64,000 nt of DNA. Source: Brevundimonas sp. UBA7506 (GTDB lineage Bacteria; Pseudomonadota; Alphaproteobacteria; Caulobacterales; Caulobacteraceae). Within the stretch, counting starts at the first letter, position 1. Every line of letters begins with the position of its first letter. The stretch covers positions 36,900 through 100,899 of the forward strand of contig NZ_DLNQ01000008.1 in NCBI RefSeq assembly GCF_002479495.1, written 5' to 3'. A model generated the notes under the pieces. The model did not search any database. It saw only the letters and a program-made list of their open reading frames with translations, and had not been told where the DNA came from. Both the position numbers and the translations under genes were made by a program. Shown here piece by piece: positions 7,957 to 17,361 of the stretch.

Positions 7957-8018
7957 AAAAAGAGCAAGGCGGTCGCCGAAACGACCGCGCCCGGCCAAGG
8001 CGAACAGCCGGCCGGGCG
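7957..8018 (-). promoter_or_regulatory. Structured 5' leader of the helicase gene
   Basis: Read on the minus strand, two perfect hairpins precede the helicase start: CGCCCGGCC ... GGCCGGGCG (7988-8018, 9-bp arms) and GCGGTCG TTTCGG CGACCGC (7969-7988, 7-bp arms). The second is followed by CTTGCTC and five T about 10 bases before the ATG. The arrangement resembles a terminator or translation-blocking hairpin in the leader. Autoregulation through the leader is known for E. coli deaD; its occurrence here is inference. Confidence 0.5.
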
Positions 8019-8168
8019 ATGAGGAGGCGGTCTCTATACACCAATAACGGCCCCGATGCGGCGGTTTTCCGCAAAAAGACCGTCGTTCACCACGCTTGTT
8101 CAGGCGTCATTGACCTCAAAGCCACGATCCTGACCGTCCGCAGAGTTCATTTCGCCCGGAGACCGATC

Positions 8169-8384
8169 ATGACGATCCCGCCCCTGAGCATCGCCGCCGC
8201 CGGAATGCAGAACGCCGCCAACCGCTTCGAGGCCAGCGCCCGGCGCACGGCCACCGGTTCGCTGGACAACCTGGCGGTCGAGGCGGTCGAGCAGATTCGC
8301 GCCAAACAGGACTTCTCCGCCAACGCCGCCGTGGCGCGGACAGCAGACGAGATGACGGGGACGTTGCTGGATATTCTGGTCTAG
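8169..8384 (+). CDS. Small protein resembling flagellar rod/hook C-terminal segments
   Basis: A 71-residue protein that starts IPPLSIAAAGMQNAANRFEASA, like the N-terminal helix of flagellar rod/hook proteins. It ends DNLAVEAVEQIRAKQDFSANAAVARTADEM..LLDIL, like their C-terminal coiled-coil helix (FlgC/FlgG type). The central rod domain is absent, so the two axial helices are joined directly. The ATG at 8169 follows GGAGACCGATC; an in-frame ATG further upstream adds unrelated residues. Such mini-rod proteins occur elsewhere in Caulobacterales; the function is not known. Confidence 0.65.
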   Translation: MTIPPLSIAAAGMQNAANRFEASARRTATGSLDNLAVEAVEQIRAKQDFSANAAVARTADEMTGTLLDILV

Positions 8385-8401
8385 AGTCAGACTCCTTCCC
8401 T

Positions 8402-8508
8402 CCGTCATCCTCGGGCTTGACCCGAGGATCAAGCGTGGGAGCGCGCTCGTCCTATCGACGTTGAGCAGACGGAGAACCCGATCCTCGGGTCAAGCCCGAG
8501 GATGACGG
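8402..8508. repeat. Palindromic intergenic element, family C
   Basis: Perfect 29-bp inverted arms at 8402-8430 and 8480-8508. The left arm begins CCGTCATCCTCGGGCTTGAC, and about 49 bp lie between the arms. Each arm also contains the smaller palindrome CCTCGGGcttgaCCCGAGG. It sits between the rod-like gene and the convergent HxlR gene and may also act as a transcript-end hairpin. Confidence 0.9.
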
Positions 8509-8520
8509 CGCAAAATAGAT

Positions 8521-9210
8521 CTACCCCGCCTTTTCCGGCAGGTGGAAGAAGTCGATGAAGCGGGCGAAGACGTCGCGGTCGCCCTCGATGGTCATCGCCC
8601 CCTCGCCTTCCAGCGCCGCCAGCGGAACCTTGCCATAGACGGCGGCCGCCACCACTGGCGGGACAGCGCGCACCACGACCTCGGCCTCTTCGGGCTCACC
8701 GCGTCGCGTTTCGATCTGGCCCTCGGCCACGCTCACCACCATGCGGTCCTCGTCCAGGGCGAAGCCCAGACGCATGACCGCGCCCGCAGCCTTCGACGGA
8801 TCGAACATGGTCTCGAACGACTGCATGATCGACACCGCGCTGATCGGCAGGGTCGGATCGTGCAGGGGCGAGCGCGCGGCCCAGCGGCCCAGCACCATGA
8901 AGACCGGCTTGATCTCATAGCCCCAGTCGGTCAGCTCATAGACCTGGACCGAGGCGGGCCGCGGCAGCTTGCGGCGTTGAACGATGCCCGAAGCCTCCAG
9001 TCCCTCCAGCCGCTGCGTCAGGACGTTGGCCGACAGGCCGCACAGGTCCTTGCGCAGGTCGCTGAAACGCCTCGGCCCCATCATCAGTTCTCGTATGACC
9101 AGCAGGGCCCAGCGCTCGCCGATCAGGTCGAGGCCGTGCGCGGCGCCGCAGGCGTCGTGATAGCGGCGGGAACGGCCGGCGGACTCTTTAGTTACTTTTT
9201 CTAACTTCAT
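8521..9210 (-). CDS. HxlR-family transcriptional regulator with SCP2-like C-terminal domain
   Basis: A 229-residue regulator. Residues ~18-110 form an HxlR winged helix: LDLIGERWALLVIRELMMGPRRFSDLRKDL, then LSANVLTQRL and a wing ending YELTDWG. The second half (GAVMRLGFALDEDRMVVSV.. to ..GEGAMTIEGD) looks like a sterol-carrier-protein-2 fold, often fused to this regulator type as a possible ligand-binding part. It is divergent from the VOC/SRPBCC genes across 57 bases, so local control of that run is likely. The start at 9210 has no clear ribosome-binding site; a leaderless transcript or a slightly later start is possible. Confidence 0.85.
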   Translation of the reverse strand: MKLEKVTKESAGRSRRYHDACGAAHGLDLIGERWALLVIRELMMGPRRFSDLRKDLCGLSANVLTQRLEGLEASGIVQRRKLPRPASVQVYELTDWGYEIKPVFMVLGRWAARSPLHDPTLPISAVSIMQSFETMFDPSKAAGAVMRLGFALDEDRMVVSVAEGQIETRRGEPEEAEVVVRAVPPVVAAAVYGKVPLAALEGEGAMTIEGDRDVFARFIDFFHLPEKAG

Positions 9211-9267
9211 GGTTGACTAACATAACACGATAGGACACCGTTACGCCAGATCAGGGAGGATCGCCAC

Positions 9268-9711
9268 ATGACCAAGCTCATCTTCGTCAATCTGCCTGTC
9301 ACCGACCTGCCGCGCTCCGTCGCCTTCTACGAGGCCGTGGGCGCCGCGAAGAACCCCATGTTCTCCGACGACACCGCCGCCTGCATGGTGTTTTCGGACA
9401 CCATCCACGCCATGCTGCTGACCCACGAAAAGTTCTCCAGCTTCACCGACCGCGCCATCCCGGACGCGAAACGGACGGCCCAGGTGCTGATCTGCGTCTC
9501 CGAGGACAGCCGCGACGGCGTGGACGCCGTGATCGACCGCGCCGCCAAGGCCGGAGGTCAGGCCGACCCCAATGCGAAACAAGACTACGGCTTCATGTAC
9601 GGCCGCAGCTACGCCGACCCGGACGGCCATATCTGGGAGGTCATGTGGATGGACCCCGAGGCCGCCGCCGAGGGCCCCGAAGCCTTCGCCGCCCAGGTCG
9701 GGGGCGGCTGA
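9268..9711 (+). CDS. VOC (glyoxalase/dioxygenase) superfamily protein
   Basis: A 147-residue protein with two beta-alpha-beta-beta-beta modules of the vicinal oxygen chelate fold: KLIFVNLPVTDLPRSVAFYEAVG at the start and a C-terminal YGRSYADPDGHIWEVMWMDP. A Glu at the usual final metal-ligand position is present (HIWEVMW). A clear ribosome-binding site, GGGAGG, precedes the ATG. It is the first gene of a run with an SRPBCC protein and a second VOC protein. Such cassettes are common in soil and water bacteria; the substrate is unknown. Confidence 0.85.
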   Translation: MTKLIFVNLPVTDLPRSVAFYEAVGAAKNPMFSDDTAACMVFSDTIHAMLLTHEKFSSFTDRAIPDAKRTAQVLICVSEDSRDGVDAVIDRAAKAGGQADPNAKQDYGFMYGRSYADPDGHIWEVMWMDPEAAAEGPEAFAAQVGGG

Positions 9712-9714
9712 GCC

Positions 9715-10191
9715 ATGGCCGACCTGTTTGAACTGAGCGTCAGCCGCGTCTTCAAGGCCTCGCCCGAAACCGTCTGGCGCGCCTTCACCCAGCACGGGAC
9801 GGAGTGGTTCACACCCCGACCCTGGACCACGCCCCAGGTCGACTACGACCTGCGCCCCGGCGGCCGCGCCGACATCGTCATGCAGTCGCCCGAAGGCGAG
9901 CGGCATGAGTATCGCGGCGTGGTGCTGGAGGTGATCCCCGGCCGCCGCATCATCACCACCGGCGCCATGACCGAGGGCTGGATTCCGCAGCCGGGCGAGA
10001 TGAACTTCGTGCGCATCGACACGTTTGAGCCCGAAGGCGACGGCACCCGCTACACCGCCCGCGCCCGCCACTGGGACGACAAGGCCATGCAGACCCACGC
10101 TGAAATGGGCTTCGAACCCGGCTGGGGCGCCGCCGCCGATCAGCTGGGCGAGGTGGCCGAGCGTCTCGCCGCACAGGAGGCGACGTCATGA
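9715..10191 (+). CDS. SRPBCC-domain protein (AHSA1-like)
   Basis: A 158-residue START/Bet v1-like protein. The family signature is VSRVFKASPETVWRAFT near the N-terminus, then YDLRPGGRADIVM, YRGVVLEVIPGRRI, and a C-terminal helix beginning ALQTHAEMGFEPGWG-like (here AMQTHAEMGFEPGWGAAADQLGE-type). The fold holds a hydrophobic cavity for a small ligand. Only three bases separate it from the VOC gene, and its stop overlaps the next start (ATGA), so the three genes form one translationally coupled unit. Confidence 0.87.
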   Translation: MADLFELSVSRVFKASPETVWRAFTQHGTEWFTPRPWTTPQVDYDLRPGGRADIVMQSPEGERHEYRGVVLEVIPGRRIITTGAMTEGWIPQPGEMNFVRIDTFEPEGDGTRYTARARHWDDKAMQTHAEMGFEPGWGAAADQLGEVAERLAAQEATS

Positions 10192-10679
10192 GCGACAAGA
10201 TCATTCCCTGCATCTGGTACGATCTGGGTCAGGCGAAAAAGGCCGCCGAGTTCTATGTCTCGCTGGGCCTGGCCGACAGCCGCATCGACCGCGTTGCGAC
10301 CAGCCCGACGGACAACCCGTCCTCCCCCGAGGGCGCCGAGCTGGTGGTCGAGTTCACCCTGGACGGGCGGCCCTATATGGGCCTGAACGGCGGCCCGACC
10401 TTTCCCCAGACCGAGGCCGTCTCCTTCATGATCATGACGGACGACCAGGCCGAAACCGACCGCCTGTGGGACGCCATCGTGGGAAACGGCGGGGCCGAAA
10501 GCGACTGCGGCTGGTGCAAGGACCGCTGGGGCGTCAACTGGCAGATCACCCCGCGCCGCCTGATGGCCTTCTTCAGCGACCCGAACCCCGCCCGCGCCAA
10601 GGCCGCCTTCGAGGCCATGATGACGATGAGAAAGATCGACATCGCCGCCATCGAGGCCGCTGCTGACAAGATTGCGTAA
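10188..10679 (+). CDS. VOC-family protein (PhnB-like)
   Basis: A 163-residue PhnB-type member of the VOC fold: KIIPCIWYDLGQAKKAAEFYV at the start, VEFTLDGRPYMGLNGG in the middle, and the diagnostic CGWCKDRWGVNWQITPRRL near residue 120. The sequence between TEAVSFMI and TDRLWDAIV matches the linking strand and helix. It overlaps the SRPBCC gene by four bases. Function and substrate are unknown. Confidence 0.87.
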   Translation: MSDKIIPCIWYDLGQAKKAAEFYVSLGLADSRIDRVATSPTDNPSSPEGAELVVEFTLDGRPYMGLNGGPTFPQTEAVSFMIMTDDQAETDRLWDAIVGNGGAESDCGWCKDRWGVNWQITPRRLMAFFSDPNPARAKAAFEAMMTMRKIDIAAIEAAADKIA

Positions 10680-10831
10680 ACGGTCAAGCTAGGCTGCACG
10701 ACCCGCGAGCGACCTGTCGCCTTCCACCAAGACGCCAACCACGCCTGCTGCAACTATCCACTCTGCCCCTTCATGCAGCGAGCCGCCGCGCGGCGAGCGA
10801 TAGGGGCCAACCACAAAGAGGAGACACCCCG

Positions 10832-11185
10832 ATGGCCTACATCACCGGCTTCCTGACCCCCGTCAAAACCGAGAACAAGGACCGCTATGTCGAGTCCGCC
10901 CGCGTCGCCTGGCCCCTGTTCAAGGGCTACGGCGCTCTGGCCCATGTCGAGAACTGGGGCGAGGACGTGCCGGACGGCAAGGTGACCAGCTTCCCCATGG
11001 CGGTGAAACTGGAGGACGGCGAGGTCGTGGTCTTCTCCTGGCTGATCTGGCCCGACAAGAAGACCGCCGACGACGCCTGGGCCAGGATGCAGGAGGACCC
11101 CGCCATGGCGAACATGGACATGCCCTTCGACGGCAAGCGCATGATGTGGGGCGGTTTCGAGACCGTCTTCGACGAGCGCGCCTGA
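10832..11185 (+). CDS. DUF1428 family protein
   Basis: A 117-residue protein with a ferredoxin-like dimeric alpha-beta fold expected. It begins MAYITGFLTPVKTENKDRY, has ENWGEDVPDGKVTSFPMAV, and ends with PFDGKRMMWGGFETV, all hallmarks of DUF1428. Its ribosome-binding site is AAGAGGAG. It lies 152 bases after the VOC run in the same direction and may belong to the same regulon. The biochemical role is unknown. Confidence 0.88.
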   Translation: MAYITGFLTPVKTENKDRYVESARVAWPLFKGYGALAHVENWGEDVPDGKVTSFPMAVKLEDGEVVVFSWLIWPDKKTADDAWARMQEDPAMANMDMPFDGKRMMWGGFETVFDERA

Positions 11186-11191
11186 CGACGA

Positions 11192-11223
11192 GCGCGGGGC
11201 CGGTCGCACGCCGGTCCCCGCGC
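11192..11223. terminator. Hairpin between convergent genes
   Basis: GCGCGGGGCCGG and CCGGTCCCCGCGC pair around a TCGCACG loop with one bulged base. There is no T-run, but the position between two converging stops (11185 and 11228) suggests a shared transcript end. Confidence 0.6.
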
Positions 11224-11227
11224 CTCT

Positions 11228-12193
11228 TCAGTGGGCGCTGTCTGGCTTGGTGCGGTGAGCGCGCAGGCATGTCGCCACGCCCAGGACCACCAGAACAAAG
11301 GCCACCGCCTCCATCGCGGTCGGCAAGCGCTGTTCCCAGACGAAGCCGTAGATCAGGGCGAACAGGGTCTCGAACAGGATCATCTGGCCGACCAGGGTCA
11401 GCGGCAGGAGGCGGCTCATCCGGTTCCACAGGTTATTGCCGACGATCGAGGCCAGCACCGCCACGCCGACCGAGACCCCCGCCAAACGCATCCAGTCCCC
11501 GGCTTCGTGCTGCGCGCCCGAGGCGGTCAACAGGGCGACCGGCAACAACAACAGGCTCTGCGCCCCGGTGACGACACCGGTCAGCAGGTTCCAGTCGTGG
11601 GCTGACACCGTCTTCAGCTGACGCAGTCGCCGCGCGTTTTTCACAGCGAAGAAGGTCCAGGAAGCCAGGGCGCCGATGGCGCAGCCGAAACCGATCAGGC
11701 GCGTGCCGTGTGCGGCCTCAGCCGGCGCAGCCAGCGCCTGCCAACCGATGCAGACCGCGCCCGCGACGCAGAGCAGCAAGGGCAGATGCAACCGCCTCAG
11801 CGGCACGGCGCCTTGGTCGCGACTGCCGATGATCGTCACCGCCACCGGCAGAAAACCGATCACAAGGGAGGTCATGGCGATGCCGCCGGTCTGCACCGCC
11901 CCTGACAGCAGGATGTAGTAGAGGGTGTTGCCGGTCAGGGCGAGCCAGAACAGGTTCAGCCAATCGGCGCGTCCGATCCGCTCCGCCACCGCCTTCCATC
12001 GCGGTGCCAGCAACAGCCCGGCGATCAGGCCATAGGCGAGATAGCGGCCCACCGTCAGCTGCAGCGGATTGAAGTCCCGCGCCAGCTCCGGCGCCAGGAA
12101 GACCAGGCCCCACAGCGCGCCCGCCCCGACGCCGCAGGCCACGCCGACCGCCGTCCGGTTGTTTCGCCCCTGATCGATGATGTCCGTCGTCAT
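11228..12193 (-). CDS. EamA/DMT-superfamily transporter
   Basis: A 321-residue membrane protein with ten predicted helices arranged as two EamA repeats (GVGAGALWGLVFLAPELA in the first; CAIGALASWTFFAVKNARR in the second). DMT-family proteins of this size usually export amino acids or metabolites. The ATG at 12193 (MTTDIIDQG) starts just before the first helix; the frame open further upstream is non-coding overlap with the Lrp gene. Divergence from an Lrp/AsnC regulator 108 bases away is a common arrangement for amino-acid exporters and suggests that substrate class. Confidence 0.87.
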   Translation of the reverse strand: MTTDIIDQGRNNRTAVGVACGVGAGALWGLVFLAPELARDFNPLQLTVGRYLAYGLIAGLLLAPRWKAVAERIGRADWLNLFWLALTGNTLYYILLSGAVQTGGIAMTSLVIGFLPVAVTIIGSRDQGAVPLRRLHLPLLLCVAGAVCIGWQALAAPAEAAHGTRLIGFGCAIGALASWTFFAVKNARRLRQLKTVSAHDWNLLTGVVTGAQSLLLLPVALLTASGAQHEAGDWMRLAGVSVGVAVLASIVGNNLWNRMSRLLPLTLVGQMILFETLFALIYGFVWEQRLPTAMEAVAFVLVVLGVATCLRAHRTKPDSAH

Positions 12194-12301
12194 TTCCGGT
12201 TCCCGCCTGGCTCGGCGGCGAGCTATACCAAGGGGCGGACGGGGCGTTTCCTCTCGATCACGGGCCCAAACGCAACAAACACTCGCACAACAAGATCGCC
12301 A

Positions 12302-12790
12302 ATGGCCGGACGAACCGCCTCTCCCCAGCGCCCGCTCGACAGCTTTGATCGCGCCATCCTGCGGATCATCCAGCGCGACGCACGAACCCCGCAGCGCGCC
12401 ATCGCCGAAGCCGTCAACCTGTCCGCCGCCGCCGTGCAACGGCGCATCGCGGCCATGGAGGCCAGCGGCGTCATTCGCGGCAATGTCGCCCTGGTGGACC
12501 CCAAGGCCCTGCCCCTGACCATCACCGCCATCGTCGAGGTCTATCTTCAGGACGAGCGGGCCGAGACGGTCCAGAACGCCAAGGCCCGCTTCCAGAGCGA
12601 GCCGGAGGTGCAGCAGTGCTACTACGTCACCGGCGGCACCAGCTTCATCCTGATCGTCGTCACCACCGACATGGCGGCCTATCAGGCGCTGACGCAGCGG
12701 CTGTTCGAGGAGAACGACAGCGTCAACCGCTTCCGCTCGCTGATCGCGCTGGACCGGGTGAAGACCGACGCCCCCCTGATCATCCCCTGA
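12302..12790 (+). CDS. Lrp/AsnC-family transcriptional regulator
   Basis: A 162-residue regulator. The N-terminal helix-turn-helix reads FDRAILRIIQRDARTPQRAI then VNLSAAAVQRRIAAMEASGV, and the C-terminal RAM ligand-binding domain contains VQQCYYVTGGTSFILIVV. Lrp-type proteins sense amino acids and often control a neighbouring exporter, here the divergent EamA gene. Operator sites probably lie in the shared 108-base intergenic region, although I could not pick a clear dyad. Confidence 0.9.
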   Translation: MAGRTASPQRPLDSFDRAILRIIQRDARTPQRAIAEAVNLSAAAVQRRIAAMEASGVIRGNVALVDPKALPLTITAIVEVYLQDERAETVQNAKARFQSEPEVQQCYYVTGGTSFILIVVTTDMAAYQALTQRLFEENDSVNRFRSLIALDRVKTDAPLIIP

Positions 12791-12796
12791 CATGGG

Positions 12797-12822
12797 AAAA
12801 GGGCGGCCCCGACGGACCGCCC
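12797..12822 (-). terminator. Intrinsic terminator for the DUF2798 gene
   Basis: On the minus strand GGGCGGTCCGTCGGGGCCGCCC folds into a short GC-rich hairpin followed by TTTT, ten bases past the DUF2798 stop. Confidence 0.65.
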
Positions 12823-12832
12823 CTCCCCTGCC

Positions 12833-13111
12833 TCAGCCCTTCGGGGCCTCGACCACCAGACCGACGATCCGGCGCACCAGCGGCAGGATCAGCAGAAGGG
12901 TGGGAAAGGCGACCAGCCAGGACAGTCCCCACGCTGACATCCAGACGCCAGGGAAATGCGGAGTAAGGCCCAGACTCCGGGCCGTGGCTATGGCTGACAC
13001 CACAAGGGTCATCAGCAAGGACAGAACCAGCGGGGTGACCAGAGTCGCATAGCGCGCCGGCAGGCGACGCAGGGTGATGAAGGCAGGATAGCTCATTGAA
13101 AGCAGTCTCAT
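12833..13111 (-). CDS. DUF2798 small membrane protein
   Basis: A 92-residue protein with two membrane helices (VTPLVLSLLMTLVVSAIAT and WGLSWLVAFPTLLLILPLV), the duplicated helical hairpin typical of DUF2798. Two candidate starts, ATG at 13111 and ATG at 13096 (MSYPAFITLRRL), both lack a strong ribosome-binding site; the second matches usual family length better. The function is unknown. The ~170 bases upstream contain nothing recognisable. Confidence 0.75.
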   Translation of the reverse strand: MRLLSMSYPAFITLRRLPARYATLVTPLVLSLLMTLVVSAIATARSLGLTPHFPGVWMSAWGLSWLVAFPTLLLILPLVRRIVGLVVEAPKG

Positions 13112-13284
13112 GAATGAGGTCGTCGGCCGATATGCATCCGCCCGGTGAACGGGCTGTTCCGGCCGGGACCGGAAGATGCGTTGCCTGACGTGAGACGCTT
13201 ACGGCCTTCACAAGGAAGACGAGATCGACCTATCGCACCACCAGGTCCGAGACAAGGTCGCCGGCGCCGCCTGCGCCCGAAATG

Positions 13285-13317
13285 AAAAACGCCGGCGAGG
13301 TCGAACCCCGCCGGCGC
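13285..13317 (-). terminator. Intrinsic terminator of the dnaG-rpoD operon
   Basis: On the minus strand CGCCGGCG(GGG), a TTCGA loop and (CCT)CGCCGGCG form a strong stem followed by five T, 24 bases beyond the rpoD stop. Confidence 0.9.
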
Positions 13318-13340
13318 TGATCTTCAGACGGTCGGACCGA

Positions 13341-15275
<1,935 letters not shown>

Positions 15276-15350
15276 TCAGTCTGTCTCCACGACCGCTAGG
15301 GGGTGATCAGTCCCCTGCGGCGAAAATACAACGCCCGACGACTTCGTTGG

Positions 15351-17234
15351 TTACGAAGAAGCCGCGTCTTCCCAAATCGTTCCGGTCTTGATGGCCCGTC
15401 GCAATGCATCGCGCTCGGCTTTCACCAGGGTGAAGGCCGAGTTGTCGAACGCCTTGTGGGCATCCGACTTTGCTGACGCCAGCGCCTGCTCCAACGCCGC
15501 TACGCGGGTCAGAGCGTCGAACGCCTGCGACCACCGGATCCTCGCCTCGCCGAGGGGCTTGTCTGCAGCCAGGAATGGCGCGCCGGACTTCGCCGCCGCC
15601 TTCTCGACCTCGTGCATCAAGGCATCATGACCCGAGTGGGCCAGATGGCGTCGGATCGCGGCAGAGTCAAGGCTCTGACCGGAAAACCGTAGCCGCACCA
15701 GTTCCTGCGCCAGTCCGTCCAGGGCCGGGTCGCCGAATCCATGTCGGGCAATGGCCTCCAGATGGTCGTCCATCCGCTCGGGGTCATCGACGGCTCCGTG
15801 GGCCAGGGCGGCGGCCACCGGCTCGATGGAGCGGAACAGGGCCTGCATGGCCTGAGCGCCCTCGGCCGTCTGGCCCAGCTTGGGCGGCGGACCGCGCCAG
15901 CGCCCGCCGGGTCCGGGTCGCCCGCCCTGCTGGAAGGTCTGCTGTTGCTGCTGTTGACGGGGGAACAGGGCGTCGAAGCGCTCGAACAGGTCGCGCCGGT
16001 ACTGCTCGGCCAGATCCTTGTCCTGAATGGCGCTGGCCGCCTGACGCAGACGCCCCTTCAGCCCCGCCTTGCGTTCCGGCGTGTCCAGCGGCTCGGCCTC
16101 GACCTCGCGGCGGAACAGGACCTCGATGAAGGGGCGGGTCTCGTTCAGGGCGTGGCGCAGGGCCGGCGCCCCCTTGTCGCGCAGGATGTCGTCCGGGTCC
16201 TGGCCGGCGTCCAGCAGGGCGAACCGGAAGGACCGGCCCGACTTCAGCAGCGGCAGCGACCGCTCGATCGAACGATAAGCGGCCCGCAGCCCCGCCGCGT
16301 CGCCGTCAAAGCACAGCACCGGCTCGGCCGAGACCCGCCACAGACGTTCCATCTGCTCCTCGGTCAGGGCCGTGCCCATGGGCGCGACCGCAGGCAGGCC
16401 CGCGCGCTGGCAGGCGATGACGTCCATATAGCCTTCGACGACGATGATGCCCTGCTCGCCCCGGCTCTCGGCCCCCAGGATGCGGCGCGCCTCGGGCAGG
16501 CCGTAGAGGGTGGCGCCCTTGTGAAACAGCGGGCTCTCAGGCCCGTTCAGATACTTGGCCCGGTCGTCGGGGTTCATGGCCCGTCCGCCGAAGCTGACGA
16601 TCCGCCCGCGCGCGTCCAGGATGGGGAACATCAGCCGGTCGCGGAACCGGTCATAGGGAGCCCCGCCGCTTTCCGGCGAGATCAGCATCCCCGCCTCGAC
16701 CAGATCGCCAGGCCTGGCCCCGCGCTGGATCAGGGCGTTCTTCAGGCCCTCACGGTCGTTGGGCGCATAGCCCAGGCCGAAGCGTTCCCACTGGTCCTCG
16801 GGCAGGCCGCGCTTTTCCAGATACTCGCGCGCCGCCTTGCCGACCGAGCGACGCAGGTTGGCGGCGAACCACTTCTGGGCCAGGTCCATCCAGTCGGTCA
16901 GACCCTGCTTCTTCGCCTCGCGCTCGGCCGACTGCGGGTCCTCGGCGGGCAGCTGCATCCCCGCCTCCCCCGCCAGCCGCTGCACCGCCTCGACGAAGCT
17001 GAGCCGCTCGGTCTCCTGCAGGAAGCTGATGATGTCGCCGTGCTTGCCGGACGAGAAGTCGTGGAAGAAGCCCTTGTCGTCGTTGACGAAGAAGCTGGGC
17101 GACCGCTCCTTGGAGAAGGGACTGAGGCCCACATACTCGCGCCCCTGCCGCTTGAGCTTCACCGTCCGGCCGATGACGTCGGACGGGCGAAGGCGGGCCT
17201 TCAGTTCTTCAAGGAAACGATCGTCGAAACGCAC
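15351..17234 (-). CDS. dnaG: DNA primase DnaG (zinc ligands absent)
   Basis: A primase of about 627 residues from the GTG at 17234 (RFDDRFLEELKARLRPSDVIG), which aligns with the usual DnaG N-terminus and has GGAG eleven bases upstream; an ATG at 17291 gives 646 residues. The N-terminal domain, RNA polymerase core and TOPRIM domain (VEGYMDVIACQRAG, FDGDAAG) are present, followed by a Gln-rich linker and a helicase-binding region. The zinc-binding domain is odd: where E. coli has CCPFHNEK and HCFGCG, this protein has LSPFSKER and HDFSSG, so all four zinc ligands are replaced. The fold around them is conserved. Confidence 0.95.
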   Translation of the reverse strand: MRFDDRFLEELKARLRPSDVIGRTVKLKRQGREYVGLSPFSKERSPSFFVNDDKGFFHDFSSGKHGDIISFLQETERLSFVEAVQRLAGEAGMQLPAEDPQSAEREAKKQGLTDWMDLAQKWFAANLRRSVGKAAREYLEKRGLPEDQWERFGLGYAPNDREGLKNALIQRGARPGDLVEAGMLISPESGGAPYDRFRDRLMFPILDARGRIVSFGGRAMNPDDRAKYLNGPESPLFHKGATLYGLPEARRILGAESRGEQGIIVVEGYMDVIACQRAGLPAVAPMGTALTEEQMERLWRVSAEPVLCFDGDAAGLRAAYRSIERSLPLLKSGRSFRFALLDAGQDPDDILRDKGAPALRHALNETRPFIEVLFRREVEAEPLDTPERKAGLKGRLRQAASAIQDKDLAEQYRRDLFERFDALFPRQQQQQQTFQQGGRPGPGGRWRGPPPKLGQTAEGAQAMQALFRSIEPVAAALAHGAVDDPERMDDHLEAIARHGFGDPALDGLAQELVRLRFSGQSLDSAAIRRHLAHSGHDALMHEVEKAAAKSGAPFLAADKPLGEARIRWSQAFDALTRVAALEQALASAKSDAHKAFDNSAFTLVKAERDALRRAIKTGTIWEDAASS

Positions 17235-17308
17235 GATCTCAGACACTCCGGCGCGACGAAGAGGGGAAGGGCCGCCGCGACCCCAAGACATGGCCGTCCC
17301 CGGTTGTG

Positions 17309-17325
17309 TTTTCCACAGCCTGTGA
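17309..17325. promoter_or_regulatory. DnaA-box-like site upstream of dnaG
   Basis: TTTTCCACA at 17309-17317 fits the DnaA box consensus TT(A/T)TNCACA. It forms half of an imperfect palindrome, TTCCACAGCCTGTGAA, some 75 bases upstream of the dnaG start. A longer relative lies at 18654-18670. Function as a DnaA site is inferred. Confidence 0.35.
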
Positions 17326-17361
17326 AGATCGAGGAGAACCGCGTCGCTTTTGGACGCAGGC

